64,000 bases of DNA from Serripes groenlandicus (GCA_031761405.1 JASEVX010000017.1:11233200-11297199), one strand, 5' to 3'. Counted from the first letter of the stretch, positions 47,101-57,718 are shown. Numbers and translations: made by a program. Notes: generated from the sequence alone by a model not told the origin.

Positions 47101-50100
47101 GTCATCATATTTTTTTACATTGTTAATTGTAGGTATGCGACACATTACCTGAGACAAGCTGCTTCATCACATAAATATGCAGTTCAGATTGAACCACAGA
47201 AAAAGGCAGATGTGTTATATGGCAACTTGAACAAATTGCCTGCAACGGTTCGGAGATTTGTGGAGGAAAATGCCAAAGTTTGTCAGCCTGACGTGATACA
47301 TATCTGTGATGGTTCCCCGAAGGAAAATGATCTATTACTGTATCTTCTGCAGAAAGATGGAACCATAAAGCCTCTCCGAAAATATGAAAACTGGTTAGTA
47401 TGAGATAAATAGATCGTTCGTTGGTTAAGCCATTTCCTGACAGAGAAAATCGTAGATGCCCGTAGGCAGAAATCCTGAAAATATTGAGGGAAAAATATGA
47501 TAGCCAATTATTCCTTCACCTGCAGTATTTTCTTCTTCCTAACGGAATAAAAATGTTTTATTATTGTGAGTGTCTGTTGTCTTCTTCAGATGTTTTCAGC
47601 CAAAGTATAGATAACGTACAACAAATCTGCAGCAGATGAATTTGGCAAATAATAGTTAATACAGAATTTCTTTAAATGAAATTAAACTTGTTGAGAAGAT
47701 GAGTAATTGCAACAAAGTTTTCTAAAATTTGTCTGCTGCAGATGCATCAACAGGCATATGTGTTGTAAAGTTATAAGAGATAGTAAATTTGTGAATCAAT
47801 GGAAAACTTATCTTCAGCTTTGGTACATGTATTCTAAAAGTTTCATATCATATGATGTGCTTACCGTTTCCCTTAAATTGACGCCTCTGCAGCAGACAAT
47901 TTGTTGAATGTGGGAAATGGTCTATCTTAATGCCCTACTCACACGAGCTTGAGTTAGAGAGGAATGTAAGGCTTATAAATAATTAAGTTTGTAACTTTCC
48001 CCCCAATTTGTGCAGCTTATTAGATCACTTCTATTATGGTAATTCTCAGTTTTGCTTACTTTTATTTCTCACGTAGGATTCTCCTTGTTGGAATAATACA
48101 AAATGTGGTAGAGCCTCGCCCTCAGGTTCATGAGGTCACAAGTTTGATCCTCATCTGGGTCATACCAAATTATACTTAACAAATGGTTGTAATGGCTTTC
48201 CCTCCTTGGTGCTTAGAATTGTGGGGTTAGCATTACAAACAATACAACTGACTTGCTGTTGTCACAAAAAAACTTACTCAGGAAATGCAGTTCTGTAACT
48301 GAAATATTGTTGAAAGCAGCCTGAAACACCAAGCAAACCTGTTGTTTAACCCTTTCCCCCATACGACAATTCTGCAGCAGACGACTTTGAATGTATTTTG
48401 TCAAAACATAGAAAATCTCCCTAATTGAATGGATAACCTATGACAAAAAGTGGAAAACATTGCGGCAAAAGGAGAAATTGCACGTTTTGTGCAATTTCTT
48501 CTTTTGTCACTATGTTTTCAAAAAGCCGTCTGCTGCAGAGGCGTCAGAAAGCGTTTATATGAGGGAAAGGGTTAAACTAATCTTCCTGTCATCTCACTTT
48601 CTTGCTAATAAAAGGTTTAGCCCTTTTCAACATGTAATAAAACAGTAACAGACGACTTTGAAAACCTGTTGGCAAACATATGGAATATCTCTTTAAATGA
48701 AAGTTTACTTGTTTATTTAAGTGGAAACTTGTGGCAAAAGTAGAAATTGATCATTATAAGTAAATTCTCTTTTTGCTGGAATGTTTTCGAAAGTGTTATG
48801 CTGCGGATTTGTCAAAATGGGGCCTTAACCCTTTTCCTCATTCGACAATTCTGCAGCAGACAACATTGGACATATTTTGTCAAAAAATAGAAAATCTCTA
48901 TTATTTAATGGATAACCTATGACTAAAAGTGGAAAACATTGTGGCAAGAGGAGAAATTGCTTGTTTTGAGCAATTTCTTCTTTTGTCACAATGTTTTCAA
49001 AAAGCCGTCTGCTGCAGAGGCATCAGAAAGCGTCTATATGAGGGAAAGGGTTAAGTTGGGAAGGTATAACATGGGATAGTTTATAAACTTGCTTAAATTA
49101 ATTACAGTTGGCTGGCCACAACAGACCCAGTCGACGTGGCACGTGTTGAGAGTAAAACTTTCATATCCACTCCAAACAAATATGATACAGTCCCAAATAT
49201 ACCCGATGGTGTAAAAGGAACCCTTGGGAATTGGATGTCACCACAGGACATGGAGAAGGCTCTAGACTTGAGATTTCCGGGCTGTATGAAAGGACGCACC
49301 ATGTACGTCATACCATTCAGTATGGGACCTGTTGGGTCGAGGCTTTCAAAGATTGGGATTCAACTGACAGATTCAGCCTATGTGGCGGCCAGTATGAGAA
49401 TAATGACCAGAATGGGAGCGGATGTATTGAGTATACTCGGGGATGGCGAGTTCATCAAATGTTTACACTCTGTTGGACGACCGCTACCTATGCCAGGTAT
49501 GAGTATGCACCAGGAAGTTAACCCTTTCCCTCATACGAAAATTCTGCTGCAGACGACTTTGAATATATTTTGTCATAAAATAGAAAATCTCAATAATTGA
49601 ATTGATAACCTATGACTAAAAGTGGAAAACATTGTGGCAAAACGAGAAATTGCTCGTTTTGAGCAATTTCTTCTTTCGTCACTATGTTTCCAAAAAGCCG
49701 TCTGCTGCAGAGGCGTCAAAAAGCATCTATATGAGGGAAAGGGTGAATAACATCAACCATTTTTTGTCAAGTGTAGCAAAAGATCTGTTTGTATAGTCAA
49801 ACCGTCTGAGCCATACATACTTCATTTTTCAGCAGTCGCTTTAACTCCTTTCGCACAAATAGATGAATTTTGCCGATGCTGTAGCTGACGACTTTTTAAA
49901 ACATTGCGACATATTAAAGAAAAATTGTTCATAATTACAAAATTTCTTCTAACGTCACAATGTTTTCAACTTTGTCCAATAAATGTACTTTCAGTTCACT
50001 TGCAGAGATTTTTTTGACGTACTGTTTAAATGATTTCAAAGTCTTTTTCTGATGAGACTTATTTGTATGTGGGTAAGGGTTAATGCATCGTGACTGAATT

Positions 50101-53100
50101 TCAAGTAGTGTTGATTTAGGTCAGTCTTTAGTTACACACAAAAGCTATTGAGAGCTGCTCATAATATTTTGATAACAAATTCATAGCCTTCATAAGGTTT
50201 ACACAATGTTTATGCAAATTTGCTAAGCTATGCCAGGTATGAGTATGCACCAGGAAGTTAACCCTTTCCCTCATACGAAAATTCTGCTGCAGACGACTTT
50301 GAATATATTTTGTCATAAAATAGAAAATCTCAATAATTGAATTGATAACCTATGACTAAAAGTGGAAAACATTGTGGCAAAACAAGAAATTGCTCGTTTT
50401 GAGCAATTTCTTCTTTCGTCACTATGTTTCCAAAAAGCTGTCTGCTGCAGAGGCGTCAAAAAGCATCTATATGAGGGAAAGGGTGAATAACATCAACCAT
50501 TTTTTGTCAAGTGTAGCAAAAGATCTGTTTGTATAGTCAAACTGTCTGAGCCATACATACTTCATTTTTCAGCAGTCGCTTTAACTCCTTTCGCACAAAT
50601 AGATGAATTTTGCCGATGCTGTAGCCGACGACTTTTTAAAACATTGCGACATATTAAAGAAAAATTGTTCATAATTACAAAATTTCTTCTAACGTCACAA
50701 TGTTTTCAACTTTGTCCAATAAATGTACTTTCAGTTCACTTGCAGAGATTTTTTTGACGTACTGTTTAAATGATTTCAAAGTCTTTTTCTGATGAGACTT
50801 ATTTGTATGTGGGTAAGGGTTAATGCATCGTGACTGAATTTCAAGTAGTGTTGATTTAGGTCAGTCTTTAGTTACACACAAAAGCTATTGAGAGCTGCTC
50901 ATAATATTTTGATAACAAATTCATAGCCTTCATAAGGTTTACACAATGTTTATGCAAATTTGCTAAGCTGATTGACCCTTTCCCTCATATAGACGCTTTG
51001 AAAGTTTCTGACGCCTCGGCAGCAGACAGCTTTTTGAAAACATGGCGTCAAAAGAAGAAATTGCTCAAAACGAGCAATTTCTCCTTTTGTCACCATATTT
51101 TCAACTACATGTATATTCAATTGTTGTTCTTTCATTGAAAGGGATTTTCTGTGCTTTTGCCTCGGCGTTTTCAAAGTCGTCTGCTGCAGATTTGTCGTAT
51201 GTGGGAAAGGGTTAATCTATCATATAGACAACACATTATGAGATATTCTCTATTTTGAAGTTAACAGAATTTGGCAATGTAAAAACTTTGTAAAACTGTT
51301 TCTCTTTCTAGTAAACTACAGGTTGAATTTAAACGTATAAATATTGGTTTTTAAATCATTAATATAATATCTGTTATTATGCTTAATTACCTGACCCTTA
51401 ACCTATTCCCTAAGACAGACAGATTTATAGGTTTTCCTACAATGTTTTCAACTCCACCTTTATTGAACATGTTATAAGTCGACTTCAGAAAACAGTGTGG
51501 AACCAGATCAGCCAGTTTAACAACAAAATCTGATCAAGATCTATAGTTTTCTTATATTATTTAAATACATAATAAAGATTATTAGAAGCTCCTGTCAAAT
51601 TTCTGACTTCACAAATGTACAGGCTGATCTGAACCTACACTGTTTAGAAAAATGCCTACTTGCACCATTTTCGTATAGAAGGGCTGGCTTAACCCTTTCC
51701 CACATACAGCAAATCTGCAGCAGACTACTTTGAAAACATCTACTTAATATACGGAAAATCTCTAGAAATGAAAATATAATAACTGAAAACAAGTTGAAAA
51801 AATTAAAGCAAAAGGTGAAATTGCTGTGTGCTGCTGGAGATGCGTTGAAATGTGTTTATAAGTGGAAAACGGTTAAATATATTGCAAAGTTACATATTTT
51901 TCGTCAGATATTTTCAATGTAGATGTTGCGAAAAATTATGATATCAAGTAGAAACAGTTGATTTATTTTGTTGAGTGTATAATTTATAGATGATGTAAGG
52001 CAGTCCTGGCCTTGTAACCCTAAAGAAACCATCATCGCACATCTACCAGAGAGGAACGAGATTTGCTCATTTGGAAGTGGCTACGGTGGAAATTCTCTTC
52101 TTGGCAAAAAGTGTTTTGCGTTGCGTCTTGGATCAATTCTTGGTCGTAGAGAGGGATGGTTTGCAGAACATATGCTGGTATGTAGATGCTTAACTTCGTT
52201 CTAAATACAAAACCTGATCCTGTTAAGGAATATGCATCCAATTAAAAATGTAAACTATTATGCTTGTAAAAGACTATTCTTGACCCTTCCTAGACAAATA
52301 TGACACATGCTGCTGTTGCAGCAAACACATTTTCTTTCATTTGCCTTGGTTTAAACATTGTTTCAGTTATATCACAGAAGGGCTAAATAGCAAACTAAAA
52401 CTTAAGATTGCACACTTATTACCCTTAAAACTTTCCTATCAATAATATTGACCAATCTCTATTTTGTTAGAGATGGGGATATTTTTGAGATATCTGTTAC
52501 GAATGAAATGCGGGAGTGAGCAGGTCTTTTCCCCACAATATTTCTTTTAACACTCAACAAAATTCTATGTTGTGTGTACTTAAAAGAATCGTCTAACTGA
52601 GACGATTGTTTTGAGTACCCAAAACATAGGGTTTGAATGTCAGTTAAGGATTTTAGAACATGAAAAATGTCCCTTATCGACAATTTTCCACAAATTTGAA
52701 AAAAATCCATCATCATCCATCAGGTAATTTTAAGTTATTGCCTTTGGACTCAAATTGTATCCGAGGATTTTTACACACAGACATATTTTGAATTGTAAAT
52801 ATTTGAAATTTCTCAGATTATGGGAGTAGAAAATCCACAAGGACAGAAGAAATACTTTGCTGCTGCTTTTCCCAGTGCCTGCGGGAAGACAAATCTAGCC
52901 ATGATGGAACCCTCGTTACCCGGGTACAAGGTCACCTGCGTCGGGGATGATATAGCCTGGATGAAGTTTGATAAAAATGGACAATTAAGAGCAATCAACC
53001 CGGAGGCTGGATTTTTTGGTGTAGCACCAGGTATGTCAACAGAGGCCTAGATAATAGGCAGAGGTCCAGATAAGGAGGGTATTCAGCTCTTTTTCCCACA

Positions 53101-56100
53101 ATTTCTCTCTTGTTATAAAAGCAAATCCTATGTTGTGGGTACTCAAAAGAATCGTGTCGCCGAGACGATTCTTTTGAGTACCCACAACATAGGGTTAGAG
53201 GGTCAAATAAGGAATTTAGAACATGCAAAACGCCTGTTTTCTAGTGTTCTAATAGGGATGTTATGGTATACATACCAGTATATTGCAATATTCTGTTACA
53301 ATGTATTGTACCGCAATTTGAAATAATTACACCAGTATTAAGCATCATTGTACCAGTATTTCATTAGCATTTTCTTCTTTTGTGGCCATGTTACAAAAAT
53401 CCGTCTGCTGCAGAGGCGTCAGAAAGCGTCTATATATGGGAAAGGGTTAATAAATAATTGAATTGTGGGAAAGAGAGATATTGCTCATTTTGATTGATTA
53501 TTTTACCACAAATGTATCTTAAAGCCATAATAGGTAAAAGGTTACACAGGTTATCTAATGTCTTCGTGTTTTTCCAGGAACATCTATGAAGACAAATCCA
53601 AATGCCATGAGATCAGTTTTGACCAACACAATGTTTACAAATGTTGGAAACACCAGTGACGGGGGAGTGTTCTGGGAAGGGATGGAGAAGGAATCACCAG
53701 ATAATGTGTCCGTAACATCGTGGCTTGGAGCTCAAAACTGGACCAAGGACTCTGGGAAGCCTGCCGCGCATCCAAACTCTAGGTAAACAAGTGAAAATTG
53801 ACTTGGTTCACTGTTTATTTTTTGTGGTTATTGCTTCTACAAAAGATGAGGCCCATTTACTTAGTAGGTAACTGGAAAACTCGATCTAAACCTCACAAAA
53901 ATAAAACCTGAACGTTGCCTCCAGTTTTGATTGTTTTTCCAACAGTTGAGAAATGCCTCATTTTCCCACTTTTTTTTGCTTAACATTTAAATTTTTCCAG
54001 ATTTTCACATATTTTTCCTCAGATGTATTCAAGCAGACTGCACATTATATTTCATCAGAAAAAAGGTTTCAAGGACTACCTTAGTGATCAAATTTGTGGC
54101 ACATCGTCTTGTCATGAAGATCATTCAAAATAGATATCTCAAAATGAAAATATGTAGTAATTTATTTTAGTCCTTTTCTTCTTAAAAAAATTGTTGACAT
54201 GTCTTAAAAGCAGACATTATTTAAGATGTGATTGTTGTAGCAGATATTGATTATTTAATGTGCTACCCTGTTTTAAAATTTTAATGTATTGATGTTAACC
54301 CTTTCCCACTTGCAGATGCATTCGGACGCATTTGCAGCAGACGACTTTTGAAAACATCATGACAAAAGGAGCAATTTCTCCTTTCATAATGTTTTCAACT
54401 TTTTTCAGTAATTATACCCACAATCACAGACATTTTCAAAGACGTCTGCTGCAGATTTGATGTATGTGGGAAAGGGTTAATGAATCATATTTATCTAATT
54501 TTTAATTGCACAATTACCACTAGAGTATGAATCAACGAGTTTGTTTGTCACGTTTTTCAGATTTTGTACACCAGCGGGTCAGTGTCCAATTATAGATGAG
54601 AGATGGGAAGATCCGGAAGGGGTTCCCATTGAGGCCATCATCTTTGGTGGGCGTCGTCCAGAGGGTGTGCCTCTCGTCTACGAAGCCTATAACTGGCAGC
54701 ATGGTGTATTCATTGGTGCTAGTATGAAATCTGAGGCAACAGCTGCTGCTGAACATAAAGGTATGAATACCTAAACTTCTCAGAGCTCTAGAAAAGGGGC
54801 GTTTTGAATGTTCTAATCTTTATAATATCTTTATTTGACCCTCTAGCCCTATGTTGTGGGTACTCAAAAGAATCGTCTCAGTGAGACGATTCTTTTGAGT
54901 ACCCACAACATAGGATTTTGTTCTAATCTTTATAATATCTTTATTTGAACCTCTGGCCCTATGTTGTGGGTACTCAAAAAATCGTCTCAGTGAGACGATT
55001 CTTTTGAGTACCCAAAACATAGGGTTTTCTTTAATAATGAGAGAGAAATTGTAGGGAAAAGAGCTGAATACCCCTCCTTATCTGGACCTCTGCCTTATGA
55101 ATTGTTGACTAAAATTTGAGTCTACCATGGCAAAATGGTGAGCGCACAGGAGTTTAAATGTTGCATCGCAGGTTCAACCCCCCCAAGTCCTCTGGTCATA
55201 GCATGTGCCATGCGTCATTCGTCTTCCACCAATGGGCTAAGTCTATGTGGAAAAGCAGCCAGTTCCTTGGGAAGATTGTTGTGTGGAGTACTGGTGTGAG
55301 AAAACCAGGAAATGCATGAGTAGGTGAACTGGCCACCGTGATATAACTGAGAATTTTTTAAAAACGGCGTTAAACCCCCCCAATCAATCAACCTCTGGTC
55401 ATAGTAGAGTGTTCTTTGGTAAGGCACATTTACTATCCTAGTGCTGATTAATCAACTGGGGCTCATGGATGAGTTAAATGTCACAGTGACAAACATTCTC
55501 TACGATGAAAAGAAACGCCAATTACCAAATTTCAAATGGGTGTGATTTAGACTTCTTCAACAATGAGCCACGTCCAATGAAAACAAAATTTCAGAAATTT
55601 TATGTTTAGTCCGATAAATTGGTTTTAATTGCATTATTGGTTTCCGGTCTTAACCATTCTCCAGTGGCTTCAAGGATACTGGTATGACCAGAGTTCCAGA
55701 TAAGGAGGGGTATACAGCTCCTTTCCCCGCAATACTTCTTTTATCATCCAACCAAACCCTATGATGTGGGTATAATAAGGATTTTAGAACGAACATAAAA
55801 TTCCTCTTATCTAGAGGTCTGTTTGACAAAATGTCAAATTGGCAGGATCCTGATCAGACTCAATGGAGAAGTAGATTTATCTGGATCTTCTCTAGATTCA
55901 AAGTTCAGAAGGTCTTTTTTTGTTTGAAATGGCCTGGTCTTTTTTTTACTCTTTTCCACATACAACAAATCTGCAGCAGACAACTTTGAAAACATCTCAA
56001 CAATAATATGGAAAATCTCCCTAAATGAAATCATAATGAATAGCGTTGAAAACATTGTCAAAAGGAGAAATTGCTCGTTTTGAGCAATTTCTCCTTTTGT

Positions 56101-56942
56101 CACAATTTTTTCAAAAGTCGTCTTCTGCAGAAAGAATCTACATGAGGGAAAGGGTTAACACAGCAATTACTCTTGAACATACCTGGATGTGAATGAACCA
56201 CTTAAAACAGTAGAGTCGGTTTAAATCTAAAAATGATAAGAAAGAATTTTTTCCAGTTACTGCTATTGAATAGACATAAAAGAAAGATAACCCTTGACAT
56301 AACGTATCAATACTATTGAAAGAATAAACTCCCTTTGCCAATGACAATCTTGAGATTCATATAATGCGCAATTATTATGTGCCTTAGACATGCTCAACTT
56401 TCTCATAATTGGGCATGCTGAATGACTTTATCTCTAAAATTGTTAACATGTATCTTAACAATATAATAAATATGTTTTCAGGAAAAGCCATCATGCATGA
56501 TCCATTTGCCATGCGCCCTTTCTTTGGTTACAATTTTGGACATTACTTGGATCACTGGTTGAGTTTCCAGAATAAGTCTGATCTTAAACTGCCTAAGATC
56601 TTTCATGTGAATTGGTTCCGTAAAAGTCAAAATGGCGGATTTCTGTGGCCAGGATTTGGGGAAAATTCTCGTGTTTTGGATTGGATCTTCCGTCGTGTAG
56701 ATGGAGAGGACTGTGTGCAAGAATCGGCCATAGGTTTACTGCCCAAGAAAGGTTCTATAGATCTCACAGGTATGAAGGAAAACGTGGACATGAAATCTTG
56801 CTTAGATGTGCCTAAACAGTTTTGGGAGAATGAAGTTAAGGAGTTACAGACTTACTTTGATGAACAAGTGAACACAGACTTACCGGCTGAAATCCAGACA
56901 GAATTAGAACAGTTGGAGCAGAGAGTGAAATCTCTTTTATAG
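41119..56942 (+). CDS. PCK: Phosphoenolpyruvate carboxykinase (GTP), complete eight-exon gene
   Basis: GTP-dependent PEPCK converts oxaloacetate plus GTP to phosphoenolpyruvate, GDP and CO2 (gluconeogenesis; reversed in anaerobic succinate formation). Exons: 41119-41171, 47133-47393, 49108-49496, 51990-52177, 52817-53030, 53578-53782, 54561-54760, 56482-56942. All introns are GT-AG, the phases join without a break, and the total is 1971 nt, giving 656 residues. This is slightly longer than vertebrate PEPCKs (about 622 cytosolic, 640 mitochondrial). Visible family motifs: FPGCMKGR (around 164), FSMGP (175-179), [16 protein letters not shown] (261-276), the P-loop ACGKTN (318-323, with the reactive cysteine), [10 protein letters not shown] (metal-binding aspartates 341-342), [14 protein letters not shown] and [15 protein letters not shown]. 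No active-site motif is missing. Exons 2-8 are near certain. Exon 1 rests on an ATG, a strong GTAAGT donor and matching phase. Introns are crowded with MITEs and SINEs. Whether the product is cytosolic or mitochondrial is open. Confidence 0.93.
41296..41655 (+). repeat. About 120-bp tandem repeat, three units, in PEPCK intron 1
   Basis: TTCTTTGATAAA, TGTGATATATTCAGTTTCAG and GATCGTTAGAGCTCCG occur three times, over 95 per cent alike, starting about 125 bases after exon 1. Confidence 0.85.
41656..43229. other. PEPCK intron 1, low-repeat section
   Basis: The only long MITE-free stretch in the gene. A short inverted repeat CCAGAGAC...GTCTCTGG lies at about 42,915-42,940. Confidence 0.5.
43230..43374 (-). 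mobile_element. TTAA-MITE, internally deleted (145 bp)
   Basis: Both ends and TTAA intact, middle missing. Confidence 0.82.
43443..43701. mobile_element. Two TTAA-MITE fragments
   Basis: Left subterminal block at 43443-43512 fused to AAACCCTTTCCCACATTGTC; the second runs to CAGGTGGGAAAAGG. Confidence 0.55.
43889..44055 (-). mobile_element. TTAA-MITE, right end lost
   Basis: GATAACCCTTTCCCTTG start; core GAATTTGTTCATCATGAACC. Confidence 0.55.
44213..44539 (+). mobile_element. Palindromic hAT-like MITE (family 3)
   Basis: GTTGGTACTCAAAAGAATCG ... GAGTACCCACAACATAGGG core and AGAGCTCTG right end. The palindrome is degraded in the middle. Confidence 0.6.
44550..44967 (+). mobile_element. Older TTAA-MITE split by a younger one
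   Basis: Left part 44550-44578 (CCTACCTGCAGACCCATT) resumes at 44809 (GCTTTAGCAGCAGATGAC). Confidence 0.65.
44579..44808 (-). mobile_element. TTAA-MITE nested in a TTAA-MITE
   Basis: Complete 230-bp copy; flanks CTAA and TTAA. Confidence 0.82.
44965..45360 (-). mobile_element. TTAA-MITE interrupted by SINE A
   Basis: Left half intact to GCTCATTATG; after the SINE only TGTTGAAAGAGGG remains. Confidence 0.65.
45116..45337 (+). mobile_element. SINE A, full head, inside a MITE
   Basis: Head GCCCCGGTAGCTCAGTCGG. Flanked by TCATTATGTATGT at 45103-45115 and 45338-45350. A middle section is deleted relative to the 4261 copy. Confidence 0.85.
45447..45613 (-). mobile_element. TTAA-MITE, internally deleted
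   Basis: ATAACTCTTTCCCTC to GAGGGAAAGGGATA; core arms lost. Confidence 0.65.
45617..45738 (+). mobile_element. Family 3 MITE, lost palindrome arm
   Basis: Right half ACATAGGGTTAGAGGGTCAA to TCTAGAGCTCTG, with the left arm deleted. Confidence 0.55.
45813..46028 (+). mobile_element. TTAA-MITE
   Basis: TTAA both sides; core GCACAAAACGTGC, a compensated change that keeps the hairpin. Confidence 0.82.
46206..46535 (+). mobile_element. TTAA-MITE interrupted by SINE B
   Basis: Left half to TTTGCCTCAATG, SINE, then a weak remainder. A further decayed piece reaches 46655. Confidence 0.6.
46321..46445 (+). mobile_element. SINE B (ATTC tail), 125 bp, inside a MITE
   Basis: GACCTTAGCTGTCGATGCGC then (ATTC)n, with target duplication TTTGCCTCAATG at 46309-46320 and 46446-46457. 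Confidence 0.75.
46875..47097 (-). mobile_element. TTAA-MITE abutting PEPCK exon 2
   Basis: Full copy ending 35 bp before exon 2. Confidence 0.85.
47133..47393 (+). CDS. PCK: PEPCK exon 2
   Basis: Encodes the start of the conserved N-terminal region, including [11 protein letters not shown] and LRKYEN. It is preceded by acceptor TTGTAG and followed by donor GTTAGT in phase 2. A full MITE ends 35 bases upstream of the acceptor. Confidence 0.88.
48104..48250 (+). mobile_element. tRNA-headed SINE C
   Basis: GTGGTAGAGCCTCGCCCTCA, AGTTTGATCCTCATCTGGGT and CATACCAAATTATACTTAAC resemble the 13862 copy in the opposite orientation. PEPCK intron 2. Confidence 0.55.
48346..48575 (-). mobile_element. 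TTAA-MITE
   Basis: 230 bp, both TTAA; core GCACGTTTTGTGC. Confidence 0.85.
48617..48828 (-). mobile_element. TTAA-MITE, old copy
   Basis: AGCCCTTTTCAACATG left end; right TTAA shared with the next copy. Confidence 0.6.
48825..49054 (-). mobile_element. TTAA-MITE before PEPCK exon 3
   Basis: 230 bp with intact ends; 53 bp upstream of the exon. Confidence 0.85.
49108..49496 (+). CDS. PCK: PEPCK exon 3
   Basis: Runs from [17 protein letters not shown] to [15 protein letters not shown] and holds [19 protein letters not shown]. Acceptor ATTACAG; donor GTATGAGT in phase 1. Its last nine bases and the donor lie inside a 740-bp tandem duplication that continues downstream. Confidence 0.95.
49518..49745 (-). 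mobile_element. TTAA-MITE, duplicated segment copy 1
   Basis: Left TTAA lies 21 bp after the exon 3 donor; right end GGGTGAA. Confidence 0.8.
49841..50083 (+). mobile_element. TTAA-MITE, duplicated segment copy 1
   Basis: TTAACTCCTTTCGCAC variant end; right TTAA intact. Confidence 0.7.
50258..50485 (-). mobile_element. TTAA-MITE, duplicated segment copy 2
   Basis: Same as 49518-49745 with two substitutions. Confidence 0.8.
50581..50823 (+). mobile_element. TTAA-MITE, duplicated segment copy 2
   Basis: Same as 49841-50083 with one substitution. Confidence 0.7.
50971..51215 (+). mobile_element. TTAA-MITE
   Basis: Left ATTGACCCTTTCCC directly follows the duplication; AAAGTTTCTGA insertion in the left end. 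Confidence 0.8.
51689..51876 (-). mobile_element. TTAA-MITE
   Basis: Both TTAA; core lost. Ends 113 bp before PEPCK exon 4. Confidence 0.75.
51990..52177 (+). CDS. PCK: PEPCK exon 4
   Basis: Encodes [11 protein letters not shown] through [10 protein letters not shown], including [16 protein letters not shown]. Acceptor TTTATAG; donor GTATGT in phase 0. Confidence 0.95.
52377..52682 (+). mobile_element. Family 3 MITE in PEPCK intron 4
   Basis: CTAAATAGCAAACTAAAACT start shared with the copy at 44213; palindrome at 52563-52631 with several mismatches. Confidence 0.6.
52817..53030 (+). CDS. PCK: PEPCK exon 5 (nucleotide-binding core)
   Basis: Encodes [13 protein letters not shown] and the metal-binding [10 protein letters not shown]. 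Acceptor TTTCTCAG; donor GTATGTC in phase 1. A palindromic hAT-like MITE starts 28 bases after the donor. Confidence 0.96.
53059..53248 (+). mobile_element. Family 3 MITE in PEPCK intron 5
   Basis: Starts CAGAGGTCCAGATAAGG. Palindrome 53127-53193 has 33-nt arms. Flanks ATAATAGG and CTAATAGG agree at seven of eight bases, as expected for a hAT duplication. Confidence 0.7.
53372..53450 (-). mobile_element. TTAA-MITE right-end fragment
   Basis: GAGGCGTCAGAAAGCGTC to GGGAAAGGGTTAA; left two thirds missing. Confidence 0.65.
53578..53782 (+). CDS. PCK: PEPCK exon 6
   Basis: Encodes [23 protein letters not shown] and AAHPNSR. Acceptor TTTTTCCAG; donor GTAAAC in phase 2. Confidence 0.95.
54295..54480 (+). 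mobile_element. TTAA-MITE, B subfamily
   Basis: TTAA both sides; 80 bp before PEPCK exon 7. Confidence 0.82.
54561..54760 (+). CDS. PCK: PEPCK exon 7
   Basis: Encodes [30 protein letters not shown] and [10 protein letters not shown]. Acceptor TTTTTCAG; donor GTATGAAT in phase 1. Confidence 0.95.
54781..55092 (-). mobile_element. Family 3 MITE with duplicated palindrome, PEPCK intron 7
   Basis: Starts CAGAGCTCTAGAAAAGGGGC, ends TATCTGGACCTCTG. Holds two palindromes, 54848-54914 (67 bp, perfect around a central G) and 54958-55023, made by an internal tandem duplication. Confidence 0.75.
55202..55391 (+). mobile_element. SINE A, 5'-truncated, PEPCK intron 7
   Basis: Tail-complete copy with 13-bp duplication CCTCTGGTCATAG at 55189-55201 and 55392-55404. 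Confidence 0.8.
55689..55821 (+). mobile_element. Family 3 MITE, short copy without palindrome
   Basis: CAGAGTTCCAGATAAGGAGG to TATCTAGAGGTCTG; CCTATGATGTGGGTA remains of one arm. Confidence 0.6.
55946..56158 (-). mobile_element. TTAA-MITE in PEPCK intron 7
   Basis: Strong core GCTCGTTTTGAGC; left end TTACTCTTTTCC. Confidence 0.78.
56482..56942 (+). CDS. PCK: PEPCK exon 8 (C-terminus and stop)
   Basis: Encodes [40 protein letters not shown] and the C-terminal helices, ending at TAG 56940-56942. Acceptor ATGTTTTCAG. Confidence 0.96.
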
Positions 56943-57170
56943 TTTTAAGTGTATCGTCTGTTTTTAATATGTTAAAACATTTCTGGCAAGGTGCTTTCAA
57001 TTGAAATATATGATCAGCTAAGAAAATTCGTAAATGGGCAAGAGTTTTCTTCATTGTTTGTATGAAGTCATCTTCAATACACAAAGATGACAGAAATTAG
57101 GGCACAATCATGCAAAATGTTGGACTTGGAGTAATGTTGTCGAACGCATTTTCTGACATGCTTTTTAGAA

Positions 57171-57176
57171 AATAAA
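57171..57176 (+). terminator. PEPCK poly(A) signal
   Basis: First AATAAA after the PEPCK stop codon, 229 bases downstream, giving a short 3' UTR. Confidence 0.55.
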
Positions 57177-57718
57177 ACCGAACATGATTGAAAAAGGAGA
57201 TTTTGCTTGGCTAGAAAAAAATTCCCTTTATCCTACATCGTTCAAAAAAAGTTGTCTACAGTCTACAGATGCATGAAATGTCATCTGTATACAACAAAAG
57301 ATTAAGAAGATTCTTTCTTCTGTCTTGTAAAAATATGTTCAAACAATTGGAGAAAAGGAGTAATGTTACATTTATTGACTACATTTTATTGCTCATGTGT
57401 TTTTAAATATCCAAGATTCGCTAAAGTTTCTCAAGGATTTTAACCGTTTTACATTTGCGGATGCATTCTGCCCTATCTTTGTGTAGATGTTTCCAAAGTA
57501 GTATGTTGGAAGGTATAGTGTTTACATGTATTTTGTTCCATGTTTTATCACTATTTTTATCATTACACTAACAGTACTCTAACAATGTATACATAGCAAG
57601 TATCATGAGGGACGTAGATAAGATCTACGTCCCTGGTATCATATACAATTACTCTCATCCTTCAAGTCCTGCAATCATTTGTTCAAGTCAATAGCTTGGA
57701 GGTATAGGTTTACAGTCT
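57177..57718. other. Spacer downstream of PEPCK
   Basis: Only a short palindrome AGGGACGTAGATAAG/ATCTACGTCCCT at 57608-57634 stands out. Confidence 0.5.

Larger units (their letters stand above)
49488..50969 (+). repeat. 740-bp tandem duplication in PEPCK, two copies
   Basis: 49488-50229 is repeated at 50228-50969 with about four substitutions. Each copy carries the last nine bases of exon 3, its splice donor and two MITEs. The join shares two bases (CT). Confidence 0.92.
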
